From Candidatus Saccharimonadota bacterium (GTDB lineage Bacteria; Patescibacteriota; Saccharimonadia; Saccharimonadales; Saccharimonadaceae), in assembly GCA_030528025.1 (NCBI GenBank), contig JAUMZP010000001.1, forward strand, positions 372,001 through 436,000: a stretch of 64,000 nt of DNA, written 5' to 3'. How positions within the stretch are numbered: the first letter of the stretch is position 1; each line of letters opens with the position of its first letter. The translations under genes and the position numbers were made by a program. A model generated the notes under the pieces. The model was given only the letters and a program-made list of their open reading frames with translations. It had not been told where the DNA came from and did not search any database. Shown here piece after piece: positions 17,259 to 26,303 of the stretch.

Positions 17259-18332
17259 ATGCAGGAATATATCAAAAAAATAAAACAGCTGTCCTTCCGC
17301 ACCTGGCTGAGTATTATGACGTTTGTGCTCATTGCCTTGATTCTATTCTTGTCGCGGCATGAGCTTCTCCAGGCGTGGCATTTGCTGCAGCAGGTCAATA
17401 TATGGGTCTTGATTGCCGTCTTCCCAGTGGCGGCGTTGGGATATTTAGCAGCAGGTGAGATGATCTTCTCATATCTGCGGCAAAAGGGCTTCGTGCGTGA
17501 TGTGAGCCCCTTTGCCCTGATGCGCTTGTCGCTGGAACTAAACTTCGTCAATCACGCCTTCCCCAGTGGTGGCCTGAGCGGTATATCATACGCTAACTGG
17601 TGCTTACGCAGATACGGCGTCTCGACGGGGCGCGCGACGATGGCCCAAATGGTGCGCTATGTCATGGGCTTTGTGGCAGTGGTGCTGTTCCTTGCAGTGG
17701 CGGTGGTAATAGTGACAATCGATAGCGGAGTGAACCGCTGGATTATCCTGATGAGTGGGGGGTTGGTGTTTTGCTTGACGATGATTACACTGCTGGGAGT
17801 GTACTTACTGATGAGCCAGCGGCGACTCCATAAGGCGGCGCATCAGGTCACGCTGACAATCAATGGTTTTGCACGGCGCATCCTGCGGCACACAAAGCCA
17901 GTGATGGACGAAGCTGCGGTGCGGCGCTACTGTGACGACCTCCACACCGACTTCCTCGAGCTGCGGCGGGACAAGAAACTGCTGTGGCAGCCTTTTGTCT
18001 GGAGTATTATCTTTACGATTATGGAGATCTTGCCCTTCTGGATGACCTTCCAATCGCTGGGGGTATCGGTTAATCCTGCATCAATTCTCATCGCCTACGG
18101 CGTGGCCACGACCATGGCAGTGGTGGTTGCTACCCCTGGTGGAGCTGGTGCGTATGAGGCGGTCATGGTGGGGATCTTGGCACTTTCAGGCGTGAGCCAA
18201 GGCCAAGCCATCGCTGGAACGATGCTCTACCGCGTGATTGCCATCGTTACCACACTGGTGTTTGGCTATGCATTTTATCAACTAACCATCATGCGTTATG
18301 GACGCGACAAACCTCCCACCACTGAGCGTTAG
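17259..18332 (+). CDS. Flippase-like integral membrane protein (UPF0104 / MprF-N family)
   Basis: About eight TM helices and the family signatures FPSGGLSGISY and ATPGGAGAYEAVMVGILALSGV near the C-terminus identify the lysylphosphatidylglycerol-synthase TM/UPF0104 family, whose members are implicated in lipid translocation. The aminoacyl-transferase domain of full MprF is absent (357 aa). TGG-TATAAT (17239-17247) lies 11 nt before the ATG. The gene overlaps the start of xseA by 35 bp, so the two are co-transcribed. Confidence 0.8.
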   Translation: MQEYIKKIKQLSFRTWLSIMTFVLIALILFLSRHELLQAWHLLQQVNIWVLIAVFPVAALGYLAAGEMIFSYLRQKGFVRDVSPFALMRLSLELNFVNHAFPSGGLSGISYANWCLRRYGVSTGRATMAQMVRYVMGFVAVVLFLAVAVVIVTIDSGVNRWIILMSGGLVFCLTMITLLGVYLLMSQRRLHKAAHQVTLTINGFARRILRHTKPVMDEAAVRRYCDDLHTDFLELRRDKKLLWQPFVWSIIFTIMEILPFWMTFQSLGVSVNPASILIAYGVATTMAVVVATPGGAGAYEAVMVGILALSGVSQGQAIAGTMLYRVIAIVTTLVFGYAFYQLTIMRYGRDKPPTTER

Positions 18333-19461
18333 CGATTTCCTTGCCTGTGCGAGCCAGGTACTGGAGGGGGCATTTCCGGTGCTAACGGTCGAGGGCGAGG
18401 TGGCTAGTATGGCAGTGCGCCAGGGGAAGTTTGTCTTTTTTGACCTCAAGGACGAGACAGGCAGCGTGAGCTGCTTTATGATGGTGTGGCAGCTCCGGGT
18501 GGCGCTAGAAGATGGCATGCAGGTAGCAGTGCAAGCCGTGCCGAAGCTTACAGCGCGCGGTAAGTTTAGCCTGACAGTGCAACAGGTGCGACCAGTCGGG
18601 CAGGGGAGCATTAAGAAAAGCTTCGAGCTATTGCGCCAGCGCCTGAGTGCAGAAGGACTCTTTGCTCCAGAGCGCAAGCGACCAGTGCCCGAGTGGCCCG
18701 AGCGCATTGCTGTGGTGAGCAGTCCCCAGGCAGCAGGCTATGCCGACTTTATGACGATCATTGGCCAGCGTTGGGGCGGCATGCAGGTCGATGTCTATGC
18801 AGTGCCAGTCCAGGGTGCTGGCGCGGCCGACCGAATCATCCGCGCCATTGAGCGCTGTAACCGCCGTGCAACCGTGCCGCAGGTACTGGCGATTGTACGT
18901 GGTGGCGGCAGCGCCGATGATTTGCAAGTCTTTAACGACGAAGCGCTGGTGCGGGCGATCGCTGCAAGCCGCGTACCAACAGTGGTTGGGGTAGGGCATG
19001 ACACCGATGAAACACTAGCCGATCTCGCCGCTGATGTCCGGGCTGTGACGCCAACTAACGCTGCTCAGCTCATCACGCCTGATGCCACAGCAGTGCAAGC
19101 GCGGCTAGCCGAGCAGCTGCAGGTAATGAAGCGAACGATTATTGCCACAGCAGATGATGAGCAAGTAGCGGTGCAGTATCAGCTGGCCGAAGCTCGGGCG
19201 AAGCTAGCCAGGCGGCAGCAGGTACTCGAGCAGCAATACGCAGCGCTGCAGGCCCGGCTCCGGCTATATAACCCTGTAGCAACTCTAGCGCGTGGCTACG
19301 CGCTGGTGCGTGGCCAGGCCGCCGTCGGTCAGACAATCACCATCGAGCGATATAGCGATATGATAACAGCGGAGGTAACCCATGTCGAACGCAAAACAAC
19401 CAACGAAACAGGCGAAATCCGCCACACCCAGCACTCGTGCCAAGCGTACTACACTGAGTGA
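18298..19461 (+). CDS. xseA: Exodeoxyribonuclease VII large subunit
   Basis: Catalytic subunit of ExoVII, degrading single-stranded DNA in repair. An N-terminal OB-fold (about 25-100; GKFVFFDLKDETGSVSCFM) is followed by the catalytic domain with RIAVVSSPQAAGYADF, RGGGSADDLQVFNDE, VVGVGHDTDETLADLAAD and VRAVTPTNAAQL, all recognisable XseA motifs, then a coiled coil. At 387 aa it is somewhat shorter than typical (about 400-450). It begins inside the preceding gene and overlaps xseB by 80 bp. Confidence 0.95.
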   Translation: MDATNLPPLSVSDFLACASQVLEGAFPVLTVEGEVASMAVRQGKFVFFDLKDETGSVSCFMMVWQLRVALEDGMQVAVQAVPKLTARGKFSLTVQQVRPVGQGSIKKSFELLRQRLSAEGLFAPERKRPVPEWPERIAVVSSPQAAGYADFMTIIGQRWGGMQVDVYAVPVQGAGAADRIIRAIERCNRRATVPQVLAIVRGGGSADDLQVFNDEALVRAIAASRVPTVVGVGHDTDETLADLAADVRAVTPTNAAQLITPDATAVQARLAEQLQVMKRTIIATADDEQVAVQYQLAEARAKLARRQQVLEQQYAALQARLRLYNPVATLARGYALVRGQAAVGQTITIERYSDMITAEVTHVERKTTNETGEIRHTQHSCQAYYTE

Positions 19462-19774
19462 TGACGACCAACTGGCAATGGCTCTTGCAGCAGAAGGAAT
19501 CACGCAGGATTATAGCCAGCCCAATAATACACCAGCAAGCCCGTCAGCGCCCCAGCAGCCTGACCAGCAGAGCAATGCAGATAACCGTTCACTGCGTGAG
19601 CAAATGGAGCAGCTAGAAGAAATCTTAGCCTGGTTTGACAGTGATGAGTTTGAGCTCGAAGCGGCAGTAGAGCGCTACCAGCAGGCAGCACGCGTTGCCG
19701 AGCAGATCGACCAGCGCTTGAGAGAGATCAAAAATAAGGTAACTATTATCACAGAGGACGCAGCTACCTCATGA
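19382..19774 (+). CDS. xseB: Exodeoxyribonuclease VII small subunit
   Basis: The C-terminal about 65 residues (REQMEQLEEILAWFDS through a helical LEAAVERYQQAARVAEQIDQRL stretch) match XseB, the coiled-coil partner of XseA. The first about 60 residues are a Lys/Thr/Pro/Gln-rich extension not usual in XseB (typically 70-80 aa) and largely coincide with the overlap on xseA. The start could lie further in; ATG 19382 gives the maximum length. Confidence 0.85.
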   Translation: MSNAKQPTKQAKSATPSTRAKRTTLSDDDQLAMALAAEGITQDYSQPNNTPASPSAPQQPDQQSNADNRSLREQMEQLEEILAWFDSDEFELEAAVERYQQAARVAEQIDQRLREIKNKVTIITEDAATS

Positions 19775-20277
19775 TGTGGTGGGCACTCCTGGTCATCATC
19801 CTGCTGTTTTGCGTGACAGCGCTAACGGGGGCACCCTATGTGCCGTCGCACCGCCGAGATGTGCAGCGGGCGCTGACCCAGCTCTATAGCCTCGGGCCAG
19901 AGGATTGCTTGGTGGACATGGGCTCGGGCGATGGCATCGTCTTAAAGATTGCCCGCCGGAAGGGGGCACGAGCCTTTGGCGTGGAGCTCAACCCGCTCCT
20001 CGTCTTGCTCTCGCGCTGGCGTTTGCGTGGTGATACCAAAGCGATGGTGGTATGTGGTAACCTCTACCGCACGAACTTTCCAACTGGTACCACAGTGGTC
20101 TACACCTTTGGTGACTCACGCGACATCGCTCGGATGGCCGCCCATGTGCAACAGCAAGCCACCCGCCTCGGCACAGACCTGTGGTTTATCTCCTACGCCT
20201 TTGCCGTGCCTGGCTGGACATCAGTGCGCGAGCAAGGCGCACATAAGCTATATCAAGTGCGAGCAGAGCGTGATTAA
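19771..20277 (+). CDS. Membrane-anchored class I SAM-dependent methyltransferase
   Basis: Starts with an ATGA overlap on xseB. One TM helix (about 2-22) is followed by a short Rossmann methylase: motif I VDMGSGDGIVLKIARRKG with acidic GVELNP at the end of strand 2. It is small (168 aa) and probably lacks an elaborate substrate domain. Substrate unknown; its position in the flippase-xseA-xseB run may be only transcriptional. Confidence 0.75.
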   Translation: MMWWALLVIILLFCVTALTGAPYVPSHRRDVQRALTQLYSLGPEDCLVDMGSGDGIVLKIARRKGARAFGVELNPLLVLLSRWRLRGDTKAMVVCGNLYRTNFPTGTTVVYTFGDSRDIARMAAHVQQQATRLGTDLWFISYAFAVPGWTSVREQGAHKLYQVRAERD

Positions 20278-20284
20278 GGCGCCG

Positions 20285-20840
20285 CTAATCATTGCTTGAT
20301 GAATGCCCCACAGGCAGCCATAGGGTGCTGGCTGGCTTGAGTGAGTCGATCATCGTGGTAATAGCTGCTTGCTCAACGCGATGAGAGAAGGAGAGCTCCA
20401 GGTAAGTAGTGCCTCGATTGAGCTCAACATACGTAGTCATCATATCTTCATCATATCTTCAGCATAGCGATAGCACAGGCGGTAGGATTGCTTATGCGGG
20501 GTCTCGACCCAGTTGTAAGAGGCGACGCGCGGGTCCTTTGTAAGACCACCACCCGCCGATGCGTGCTGGCCTGACAACTGCGTGATGGTATAGTACCAGC
20601 TATCTTTTGCCTGGAAGCGCTGCCTTGTATGAATGAACGTGCCGTTATTACGCTCGTCCTTGATAAGACGCCGCTGGGCAAACGTTGCGCTGGCTGGCAA
20701 GGAAGATGGCTCGAAGTAGGTAAAGTCGATCCGCGTCGCTCGCCAGCGATATACCCCATAGCCAAGTATACCCAAGAGGAGTACGGCGATAATGGTGAGA
20801 CTATACTGCGTGGTGTTGTCTGGAGGTAGAGTCGTTTCAT
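20285..20840 (-). pseudogene. Decayed membrane protein gene with two frameshifts
   Basis: Three minus-strand segments in different frames join into one about 185-aa protein. ATG 20840 opens MKRL; the next frame gives a TM helix (SLTIIAVLLLGILGYGVY) and a domain ending RLCYRYAEDM at a stop near 20440; the third resumes as TTYVELNRGTTYLELSFSHR and ends at TAG 20285-20287. The second break is an exact tandem duplication of an 11-bp unit (20437-20458); removing one unit restores the frame. The downstream + strand gene at 20927 also encodes a single-pass TM protein. Function unknown. Confidence 0.65.
20437..20458 (+). repeat. 11-bp tandem duplication inside the 20285-20840 gene
   Basis: TCATCATATCT occurs twice head to tail (20437-20447 and 20448-20458). 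Because 11 is not a multiple of 3 it shifts the reading frame of the minus-strand gene. Confidence 0.9.
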
Positions 20841-20926
20841 ATATTTATGAATAGCACATAGTACTAGTAATGGAAAATCATCATCCCGGTCTTGTCTATC
20901 GCCCCAGGCATAAGTATAATAGAGAT

Positions 20927-21592
20927 ATGACGAAGCAATCTTACAAACGACGAAGTTTTCTTAGTGGCAGCACCTTTGCCATTGTTGGGCTGGCCCTGCT
21001 GGTGGTGCTCTTTGGTGGGTTTTCGGCCTGGGCCTATACCAACTATACTGAAGCCAAGAGCAACCTCGATAGCAAGATTACCGCAGCGCAAGCTGAGGCC
21101 AAGAAGACGCAAGCAGACGAAGACGAAAAGAAATTTGCCGAGCGCGAAAAGCAGCCGATGCTGCAATTCGTTGGGCCAGATGACTATGGCCGCCTGACCT
21201 TTGATTATCCCAAGACCTGGAGTGCCTACCAAGCCACCGATGTGAGTGAGGGTGGTGGAAAGACATACGAGGCATACCTCAACCCCCGCGTCGTGCCACC
21301 AGTGACAGACACGCAGAAGATTGCCATTCGGATTAGCATTGAGCAGAAGATCTACGACAAAGCAGTGGCCGACTACGACAGCCAGATCAAAAAAGGTGAG
21401 CTGAAGTCGAGTGCCTGGAGCAATGACAAAGGCCTGACAGGCACGCGTCTGGAGGGAAACTTTAGCAAAGACATTCGCGGCACCGCAGTAGTGATCAAGA
21501 TGCGCGACCGAACGCTCACGGTGCGAACAGATGCCGACGTATTTAATAACGACTACGAAGCCCTGATAAAAACCATTAAATTTAACGAATAA
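20927..21592 (+). CDS. Single-pass membrane protein with extracytoplasmic domain (221 aa)
   Basis: Basic N-terminus (MTKQSYKRRSF), TM helix at about 14-37, a Lys/Glu/Ala-rich helical stalk to about 85, then a globular domain (FVGPDDYGRLTFDYPKTWSAY ... YEALIKTIKFNE) that resembles the PsbP/LpqN-like folds of surface proteins, though this is a weak impression. TATAAT at 20915-20920 ends exactly 6 nt before the ATG, which fixes the start against a longer ORF and implies a leaderless mRNA. Confidence 0.7.
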   Translation: MTKQSYKRRSFLSGSTFAIVGLALLVVLFGGFSAWAYTNYTEAKSNLDSKITAAQAEAKKTQADEDEKKFAEREKQPMLQFVGPDDYGRLTFDYPKTWSAYQATDVSEGGGKTYEAYLNPRVVPPVTDTQKIAIRISIEQKIYDKAVADYDSQIKKGELKSSAWSNDKGLTGTRLEGNFSKDIRGTAVVIKMRDRTLTVRTDADVFNNDYEALIKTIKFNE

Positions 21593-21633
21593 ATATAGAA
21601 CATTGCGACGATCTGTGCTACAATGCAGCTGGT

Positions 21634-22371
21634 ATGAGCACGGAGGGGAATGCGGTTATGATGAGCGGCGCTTACTGGGGGGAGGCGTCGCTCTTTGTTG
21701 CGGCGGCACACGACCTCAAGTCGCCACTGGCGCTGCTACGGCAATTGGCACTGAGCTTGGAGGCTGGGGGGCTATCGCCCGTCGAGGTGGCCGAGCTAGC
21801 TCGGCGGATGGCGCTAACCAGCGAGCGAGCCTTGCGCCTTACCACCGACTTGACGCAATCCACCCGTCTCCACGAGGAGTTATTTGGCATCGAGCCGCTC
21901 AACTTGGCGTTGGTGGCGCGCGACGTCGTGGCCGAGCTCCAGCCACTCTACACAGCCAAGGGGCGTCGCCTGACGGTACGCGTGCCGCGGCGGGCAGTGG
22001 TAGGTCTCGGCAACCGCGACCTCTTGCGGCGCGTTCTGTGCAACTTCGCCGACAACGCACTTCACTACAGTGGCAAAGGCGATGCGCCCGTGGTGGTGCG
22101 ACTCTCTCGGCGAGCTGGCGGCCAGATAATCCGCCTAGCGGTGCGCGACTATGGTCCAGCTATTCCTCCATCGCTCTGGCAGCAATTGGAGCAACGCCTT
22201 GGCGTCAGCGCGCAGCCATTGCACAGCCGACCAGGCAGCAGTGGCCTAGGGCTCTACATTGCGGGGCAATTTGCCAGCGCGATGGAGGCGCAAATTGGAG
22301 CAGTTCGGCACCACGATGGTGCGACCTTTTACATCGATCTTCAGGCGGTGTATCAACAGAGGTTATTATGA
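21634..22371 (+). CDS. Minimal soluble sensor histidine kinase
   Basis: 245 aa with no TM helix or recognisable sensor domain before the catalytic core. The H-box AAHDLKSPLALL puts the phosphorylated His at residue 26; the HATPase domain shows the N-box NFADNALHY, DYGPAIPP and the glycine-rich GSSGLGLYIAGQF. Input must come from a partner or from the short N-terminus. TACAAT (21619-21624, preceded by TGC) lies 9 nt before the ATG. The stop overlaps the next response-regulator start. Confidence 0.88.
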   Translation: MSTEGNAVMMSGAYWGEASLFVAAAHDLKSPLALLRQLALSLEAGGLSPVEVAELARRMALTSERALRLTTDLTQSTRLHEELFGIEPLNLALVARDVVAELQPLYTAKGRRLTVRVPRRAVVGLGNRDLLRRVLCNFADNALHYSGKGDAPVVVRLSRRAGGQIIRLAVRDYGPAIPPSLWQQLEQRLGVSAQPLHSRPGSSGLGLYIAGQFASAMEAQIGAVRHHDGATFYIDLQAVYQQRLL

Positions 22372-22760
22372 CGCAATCACCGCCACGGGTGTTGGTCATC
22401 GACGATGACCAATGGTTTGCTGAGCTGCAGCTTGCGGCGGTGCGGCGGGCTGGTATGGTGCCCGTCTATGCGGCCGATGTGCTGGCTGGCATGGCAGCGC
22501 TCGAGGAGGCACTCCCAGCAGTGATCATCCTCGATATGTTCATGCCCGGGGGCAACGGCCTGGTGCTGCTCCACGAGCTGCAATCGTATAGCGATACAGC
22601 ACGTATCCCCATCATCATCTGTAGTAATAATGCGAGCGACATGACGCTAGCCGATCTCGCGCCCTACGGTGTGGTGGCCCTACTGGACAAAACAACGATG
22701 CGCCCAAGCGACGTGACGAACGTACTATGCAGGTACATCCCAAGCGAGGTAGTGACATGA
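22368..22760 (+). CDS. Single-domain response regulator, cognate of the upstream kinase
   Basis: 130 aa receiver domain: VLVIDDDQ acidic pocket, phosphoacceptor Asp56 in VIILDMFMP, then IIICSNNAS and LLDKTTM with the conserved Lys. There is no DNA-binding domain. ATGA overlap with the kinase upstream and with recO downstream shows tight coupling; AACAGAGG before the ATG may be the ribosome site. Confidence 0.9.
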   Translation: MTQSPPRVLVIDDDQWFAELQLAAVRRAGMVPVYAADVLAGMAALEEALPAVIILDMFMPGGNGLVLLHELQSYSDTARIPIIICSNNASDMTLADLAPYGVVALLDKTTMRPSDVTNVLCRYIPSEVVT

Positions 22761-23431
22761 GTATGCAGCGCACCACAGCGATCGTCCTGCGCCGCACCAA
22801 TTATGGCGAGGCTGACCGCGTACTGCAATTGCTCACACCAGAAGGGCAGCGGGCGGTAATTGCTAAGGGTGTCCGGCGCGAAAAGAGCCGGCTATCTGGG
22901 GCAGTTGAACTCTTTGCGATCAGCGATGTCGTCATCCGCCAGGGACGCAGTGAGCTGGGCGTGCTAACACAGGCTCGCCTGACGAAGTATTATCAGACAA
23001 TCGTGGCCGATTATGATCGCCTACAAGCTGGCTATGCCGCCATCCAACTGGTGACACAAGCTAGCCGCATGCTGGACGAGCCAGCGTGGTATGAGGTGTT
23101 GCGCTTGGTATATGAGGGGCTCGATCAGCCTAGCGTACCTGCCATGCTCACCCAAGCCTGGCTAGCTATCCACTATGCGGCGCTGCAGGGCTACGAGCTT
23201 AACCTGCTGCGCGATGTCGTAGGTCAGCCCCTCCAGCCTGAGCGGCGGTATATGTACGATGGGTCAGAGCGTGGCCTGCGCCTCAGTGACCAAGGCGACA
23301 TCACCGCGGCGCACATCAAGCTGCTCCGCCTGCTCGCCACGCGCCCACCCACAGTAGTAGCACAGGTTGGTGGCGTGCTAGCCATCCTACCCGAATGCTG
23401 GCTGGTGGCACGGCAGCATGCTGGGGTGTAA
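22757..23431 (+). CDS. recO: DNA repair protein RecO
   Basis: Recombination mediator that helps load RecA with RecR. The N-terminal OB-fold begins QRTTAIVLRRTNYGEADRVLQLLT, typical of RecO, followed by an all-helical C-terminal domain; no zinc-binding cysteines. 224 aa is within range. The start overlaps the response regulator stop; an in-frame ATG 22763 is an alternative. Coupling to a two-component pair is unusual and may only reflect compact gene packing. Confidence 0.88.
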   Translation: MSMQRTTAIVLRRTNYGEADRVLQLLTPEGQRAVIAKGVRREKSRLSGAVELFAISDVVIRQGRSELGVLTQARLTKYYQTIVADYDRLQAGYAAIQLVTQASRMLDEPAWYEVLRLVYEGLDQPSVPAMLTQAWLAIHYAALQGYELNLLRDVVGQPLQPERRYMYDGSERGLRLSDQGDITAAHIKLLRLLATRPPTVVAQVGGVLAILPECWLVARQHAGV

Positions 23432-23565
23432 TGCTATAGCTTGAGCTACTGACCTCCATATATTTTCTTGTTCGGTGAATTGCTTGGGGTAGCGCGTGAG
23501 ATTATTGAGATGGCGGTATCAATGCCATGTTTGGCCATAAGACATACTCCACTTTAGGAAAATGC

Positions 23566-23628
23566 TATAATAATACCAAAGAACCAATCATGAAGCTGCC
23601 GCGTTGCCAACGCGGAGAAAGGACGCGT
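23566..23628 (+). promoter_or_regulatory. glyS promoter and hairpin leader
   Basis: TGC-TATAAT (-10 at 23566-23571) is followed by a short leader containing a 7-bp hairpin CCGCGTT-GCC-AACGCGG (23599-23615) and AGAAAGGA just before GTG 23629. Specifier-loop and antiterminator features of a glycine T-box were not seen. The 23432-23565 gap holds nothing else recognisable. Confidence 0.6.
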
Positions 23629-24984
23629 GTGAGTAGCACAACGAGTAATGTAACAATGGAAGCAATTATTAGCCTGTGCAAGCGCCGCGGCTTTATATAC
23701 CAGGGGTCGGATGTGTATGGTGGCCTGAGTGGTACATGGGACTATGGCCCGCTAGGCGTGCAGCTCAAGCGTAATATTATGAACCTATGGTGGCGCAGAT
23801 TCGTCGACGAGCGCGACGACATGTACGGCGTCGATGCGGCGATTTTGATGAATCAGAAGGTGTGGAAGGCGAGTGGACATGTCGATACCTTCGTCGATCC
23901 GCTATGTGAAGATACAGTTAATCACCGCCGCTACCGCACCGATCATATTCTTAAAGACAATGGCGTTGATGCGGACGGCATGACCATGGAGCAGATGGAC
24001 GCGGCGATTGTAGAACAAGGCATCAAAAGCCCGGATGGTAATCCACTGAGCAAATCACGGACGTTTAATATGATGTTCAAAACGCACGTTGGTGCGACCG
24101 AAAGTGAGGATAGTATCTCTTATCTTCGTCCGGAAACCGCTCAAGGTATCTTCACTAATTTTAAAAACATCGTCGATAGTTTCTACCCTAATTTGCCGTT
24201 TGGTATTGCTCAGCAGGGCAAGGCCTTCCGCAATGAAATTGCGCCGCGCGACTTCGTCTTCCGCAGCCGCGAGTTTGAGCAGATGGAGATTGAATATTTC
24301 GTCAACCCTGAGCATTGGCAAGAGGCGTTTGATGAGCTGCTCGCGAGTACGCATGCGTTCTTGGCAGAACTAGGCCTGAAACAAGAGCACATTCACGAGC
24401 TCGATGTGCCGGCAGAGGATCGGGCGCACTACAGCAAAAAGACGATCGACATCGAATACGACTATCCGATCGGTCGCGAGGAGCTGATGGGCATCGCTTA
24501 CCGCACTGATTTTGACCTGATGAATATCCAGCGGGTCAGCGGCAAGAGTATGGAGTACACCATCAAGGGAACGAACACGAAATTTGTGCCGCACGTCATT
24601 GAGCCCAGCTTCGGCGTTGAGCGGGCGCTGATGGCAGTGCTGGCCAGTAGCTACCGCGAGGACGAGCAAAATGGCGAAAAGCGGGTGTACCTGGCACTGC
24701 CAGAGCACTTAGCACCAGTCAAATTTGCTGTTTCGCCGCTGCTGAAGAATAAGCCAGAATTGGTAGAAAAAGCCCGCGACGTCTACGCGAGCCTCGCCAA
24801 AGCCAACCCTGGCCGAGTAATGTGGGACGACAACGGCAACATTGGCAAACGCTACCGCCGCCAAGACGAAATCGGCACACCCTACTGCGTCGTGATCGAC
24901 TTCCAGACGCTGGAGGACGGCACGGTGACGGTGCGCGAGCGAGATACGACGGAGCAGTGGCGGGTGAGTGTTAAAGAATTGTAA
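23629..24984 (+). CDS. glyS: Glycyl-tRNA synthetase (dimeric alpha2 type)
   Basis: Charges tRNA-Gly. Class II signatures are present: motif 2 AFRNEIAPRDFVFRSREFEQME and motif 3 IEPSFGVERALMAVL; the N-terminus MEAIISLCKRRGFIYQGSDVYGG is that of the eukaryote-like single-chain GlyRS, not the alpha2beta2 bacterial type. The GTG at 23629 is preferred because it has a ribosome site 6 nt upstream; ATG 23656 is an alternative. Confidence 0.95.
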   Translation: MSSTTSNVTMEAIISLCKRRGFIYQGSDVYGGLSGTWDYGPLGVQLKRNIMNLWWRRFVDERDDMYGVDAAILMNQKVWKASGHVDTFVDPLCEDTVNHRRYRTDHILKDNGVDADGMTMEQMDAAIVEQGIKSPDGNPLSKSRTFNMMFKTHVGATESEDSISYLRPETAQGIFTNFKNIVDSFYPNLPFGIAQQGKAFRNEIAPRDFVFRSREFEQMEIEYFVNPEHWQEAFDELLASTHAFLAELGLKQEHIHELDVPAEDRAHYSKKTIDIEYDYPIGREELMGIAYRTDFDLMNIQRVSGKSMEYTIKGTNTKFVPHVIEPSFGVERALMAVLASSYREDEQNGEKRVYLALPEHLAPVKFAVSPLLKNKPELVEKARDVYASLAKANPGRVMWDDNGNIGKRYRRQDEIGTPYCVVIDFQTLEDGTVTVRERDTTEQWRVSVKEL

Positions 24985-24989
24985 GAAGA

Positions 24990-25747
24990 ATGACTAAGCA
25001 TGCAGCAGAGAAGAGCCTTGATATACAAAATCGTCTCTTTCAAGAATATCAAGATGCCTATTATAAAACAAAGGACCTTCCTCTAGCTCTAAAAAAGCTA
25101 GAAGAGCTACTAGAAATAACTAGCTTAAAGCAGTTTGTCTCATATCTTATAGTCGACGTATATACCCAAATGGGCAAACCTGCCGAGGAGGCGTACGAAA
25201 TTGCAAATAAGGGCATCCAGTATCCATATCCCTTTTCTGGGCTATATAAGCAGCATGCTGAGTTGGTCCTTGAAAATGGTAGCAGTAAAAATGATCTTGA
25301 AACAGCACTCTCGTCTATAAACGAGGCTATTCGTCTATATAACCAGGAAAGTAGTAATGAGAACATTGATGACATAGTGCGTAATGCCGATTCATTAAAA
25401 TATTGGTTTGAGAATAAAACAAAGACTCGTATGGAGATGGCTAATTTGCAGAGTGATATCAAGATCTTATATATAGCCGAACTCTGTATGATGGAGTGCA
25501 ACAGGCTTATAGCAAAATGGAAAAAGATATACAGCAGATAAAGCGTGATATGATCCAGGAGAAACAGAGAACGATTGAATTAATGGCACTGTTTGCGGCA
25601 ATAATCGCGCTCATCCTTTCGAATGTTCAAGCTGTGTCGCAAGAGAAAGAGTGGTGGCATATTTTTATAGTCAATGGCTCACTATTGATCGCATTAACGT
25701 GGATTATGTGTTTAGTGTGGATAATCGGTCGTAGCAAAAATAAGTAG
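24990..25747 (+). pseudogene. TPR-like protein with C-terminal coiled coil and two TM helices, split by a frameshift
   Basis: The first frame (24990-25541) encodes helical repeats resembling TPRs (LALKKLEELLEI, LETALSSINEAIRLYN). A second frame is protein-like from about 25457 (YSRTLYDGVQQAYSKMEKDI) and ends at 25747 with a coiled coil, ELMALFAAIIALILSNVQ and a second TM helix. Both read naturally as one about 250-aa protein interrupted near 25450. An overlapping second gene starting at GTG 25496 is the alternative. The stretch is clearly AT-richer than glyS before it, suggesting acquisition. Function unknown. Confidence 0.6.
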
Positions 25748-25772
25748 AGTGATGATTTGCTATAATAGTGCC

Positions 25773-26303
25773 ATGAGTCAATATAAAACGGGTAATTATG
25801 CTTTTATTGATGGACAGAATTTGTATCGTGGCACGGCAAAAACCCAGCCGGTATGGCAGATTGATTTAACACGCTTTCGCATTTATTTGCACGAAAAATA
25901 TCATGTCGAAAAAGCATTTTACTATCTTGGCTATACCATAGATGGTCCGCAAGCAGAAAAATTATATGAAGAGATTCAGTCAGCTGGATTTATTCTTGTG
26001 TTTCGTCAGCATAATTCTGCAATGTTGAGTCACAAAAAGGGTAATGTTGATTCAGATATCATTTTTAGTATCATGAAGCGGCTCTATAAAGGTGAGCCGT
26101 TCGAAAAGATTATACTTATCTCTGGTGACGGTGATTATAAGATGTTGGTTGATTTTCTGATTGAGCAAGGGAGGTTTGCTAAAATATTATTCCCGAATGC
26201 GCGATACCGCTCATCACTATACAAGGATATTTCGGCAAACTACTACGCAAGTTTGGGTGAACCAGCTGTCAGGCGCAAAATAGAAAAAGAAAAGGGTCCT
26301 TAG
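25773..26303 (+). CDS. NYN (LabA/DUF88-like) PIN-fold nuclease
   Basis: Predicted RNase. The N-terminus NYAFIDGQNLYRG carries the first conserved Asp and the family FIDGxN signature; VDSDIIFSIMKRL and IILISGDGDYKMLVDFL carry the other metal-binding acidic residues. TGC-TATAAT (25761-25766) ends exactly 6 nt before the ATG, so the longer ORF starting at 25749 is rejected and the mRNA is probably leaderless. AT-rich like its upstream neighbour. Confidence 0.85.
   Translation: MSQYKTGNYAFIDGQNLYRGTAKTQPVWQIDLTRFRIYLHEKYHVEKAFYYLGYTIDGPQAEKLYEEIQSAGFILVFRQHNSAMLSHKKGNVDSDIIFSIMKRLYKGEPFEKIILISGDGDYKMLVDFLIEQGRFAKILFPNARYRSSLYKDISANYYASLGEPAVRRKIEKEKGP

Noticed and set aside
23566-23628. T-box or glycine riboswitch before glyS
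   Set aside because: Leader is only about 55 nt, with a single small hairpin and none of the conserved T-box or glycine-aptamer sequences.
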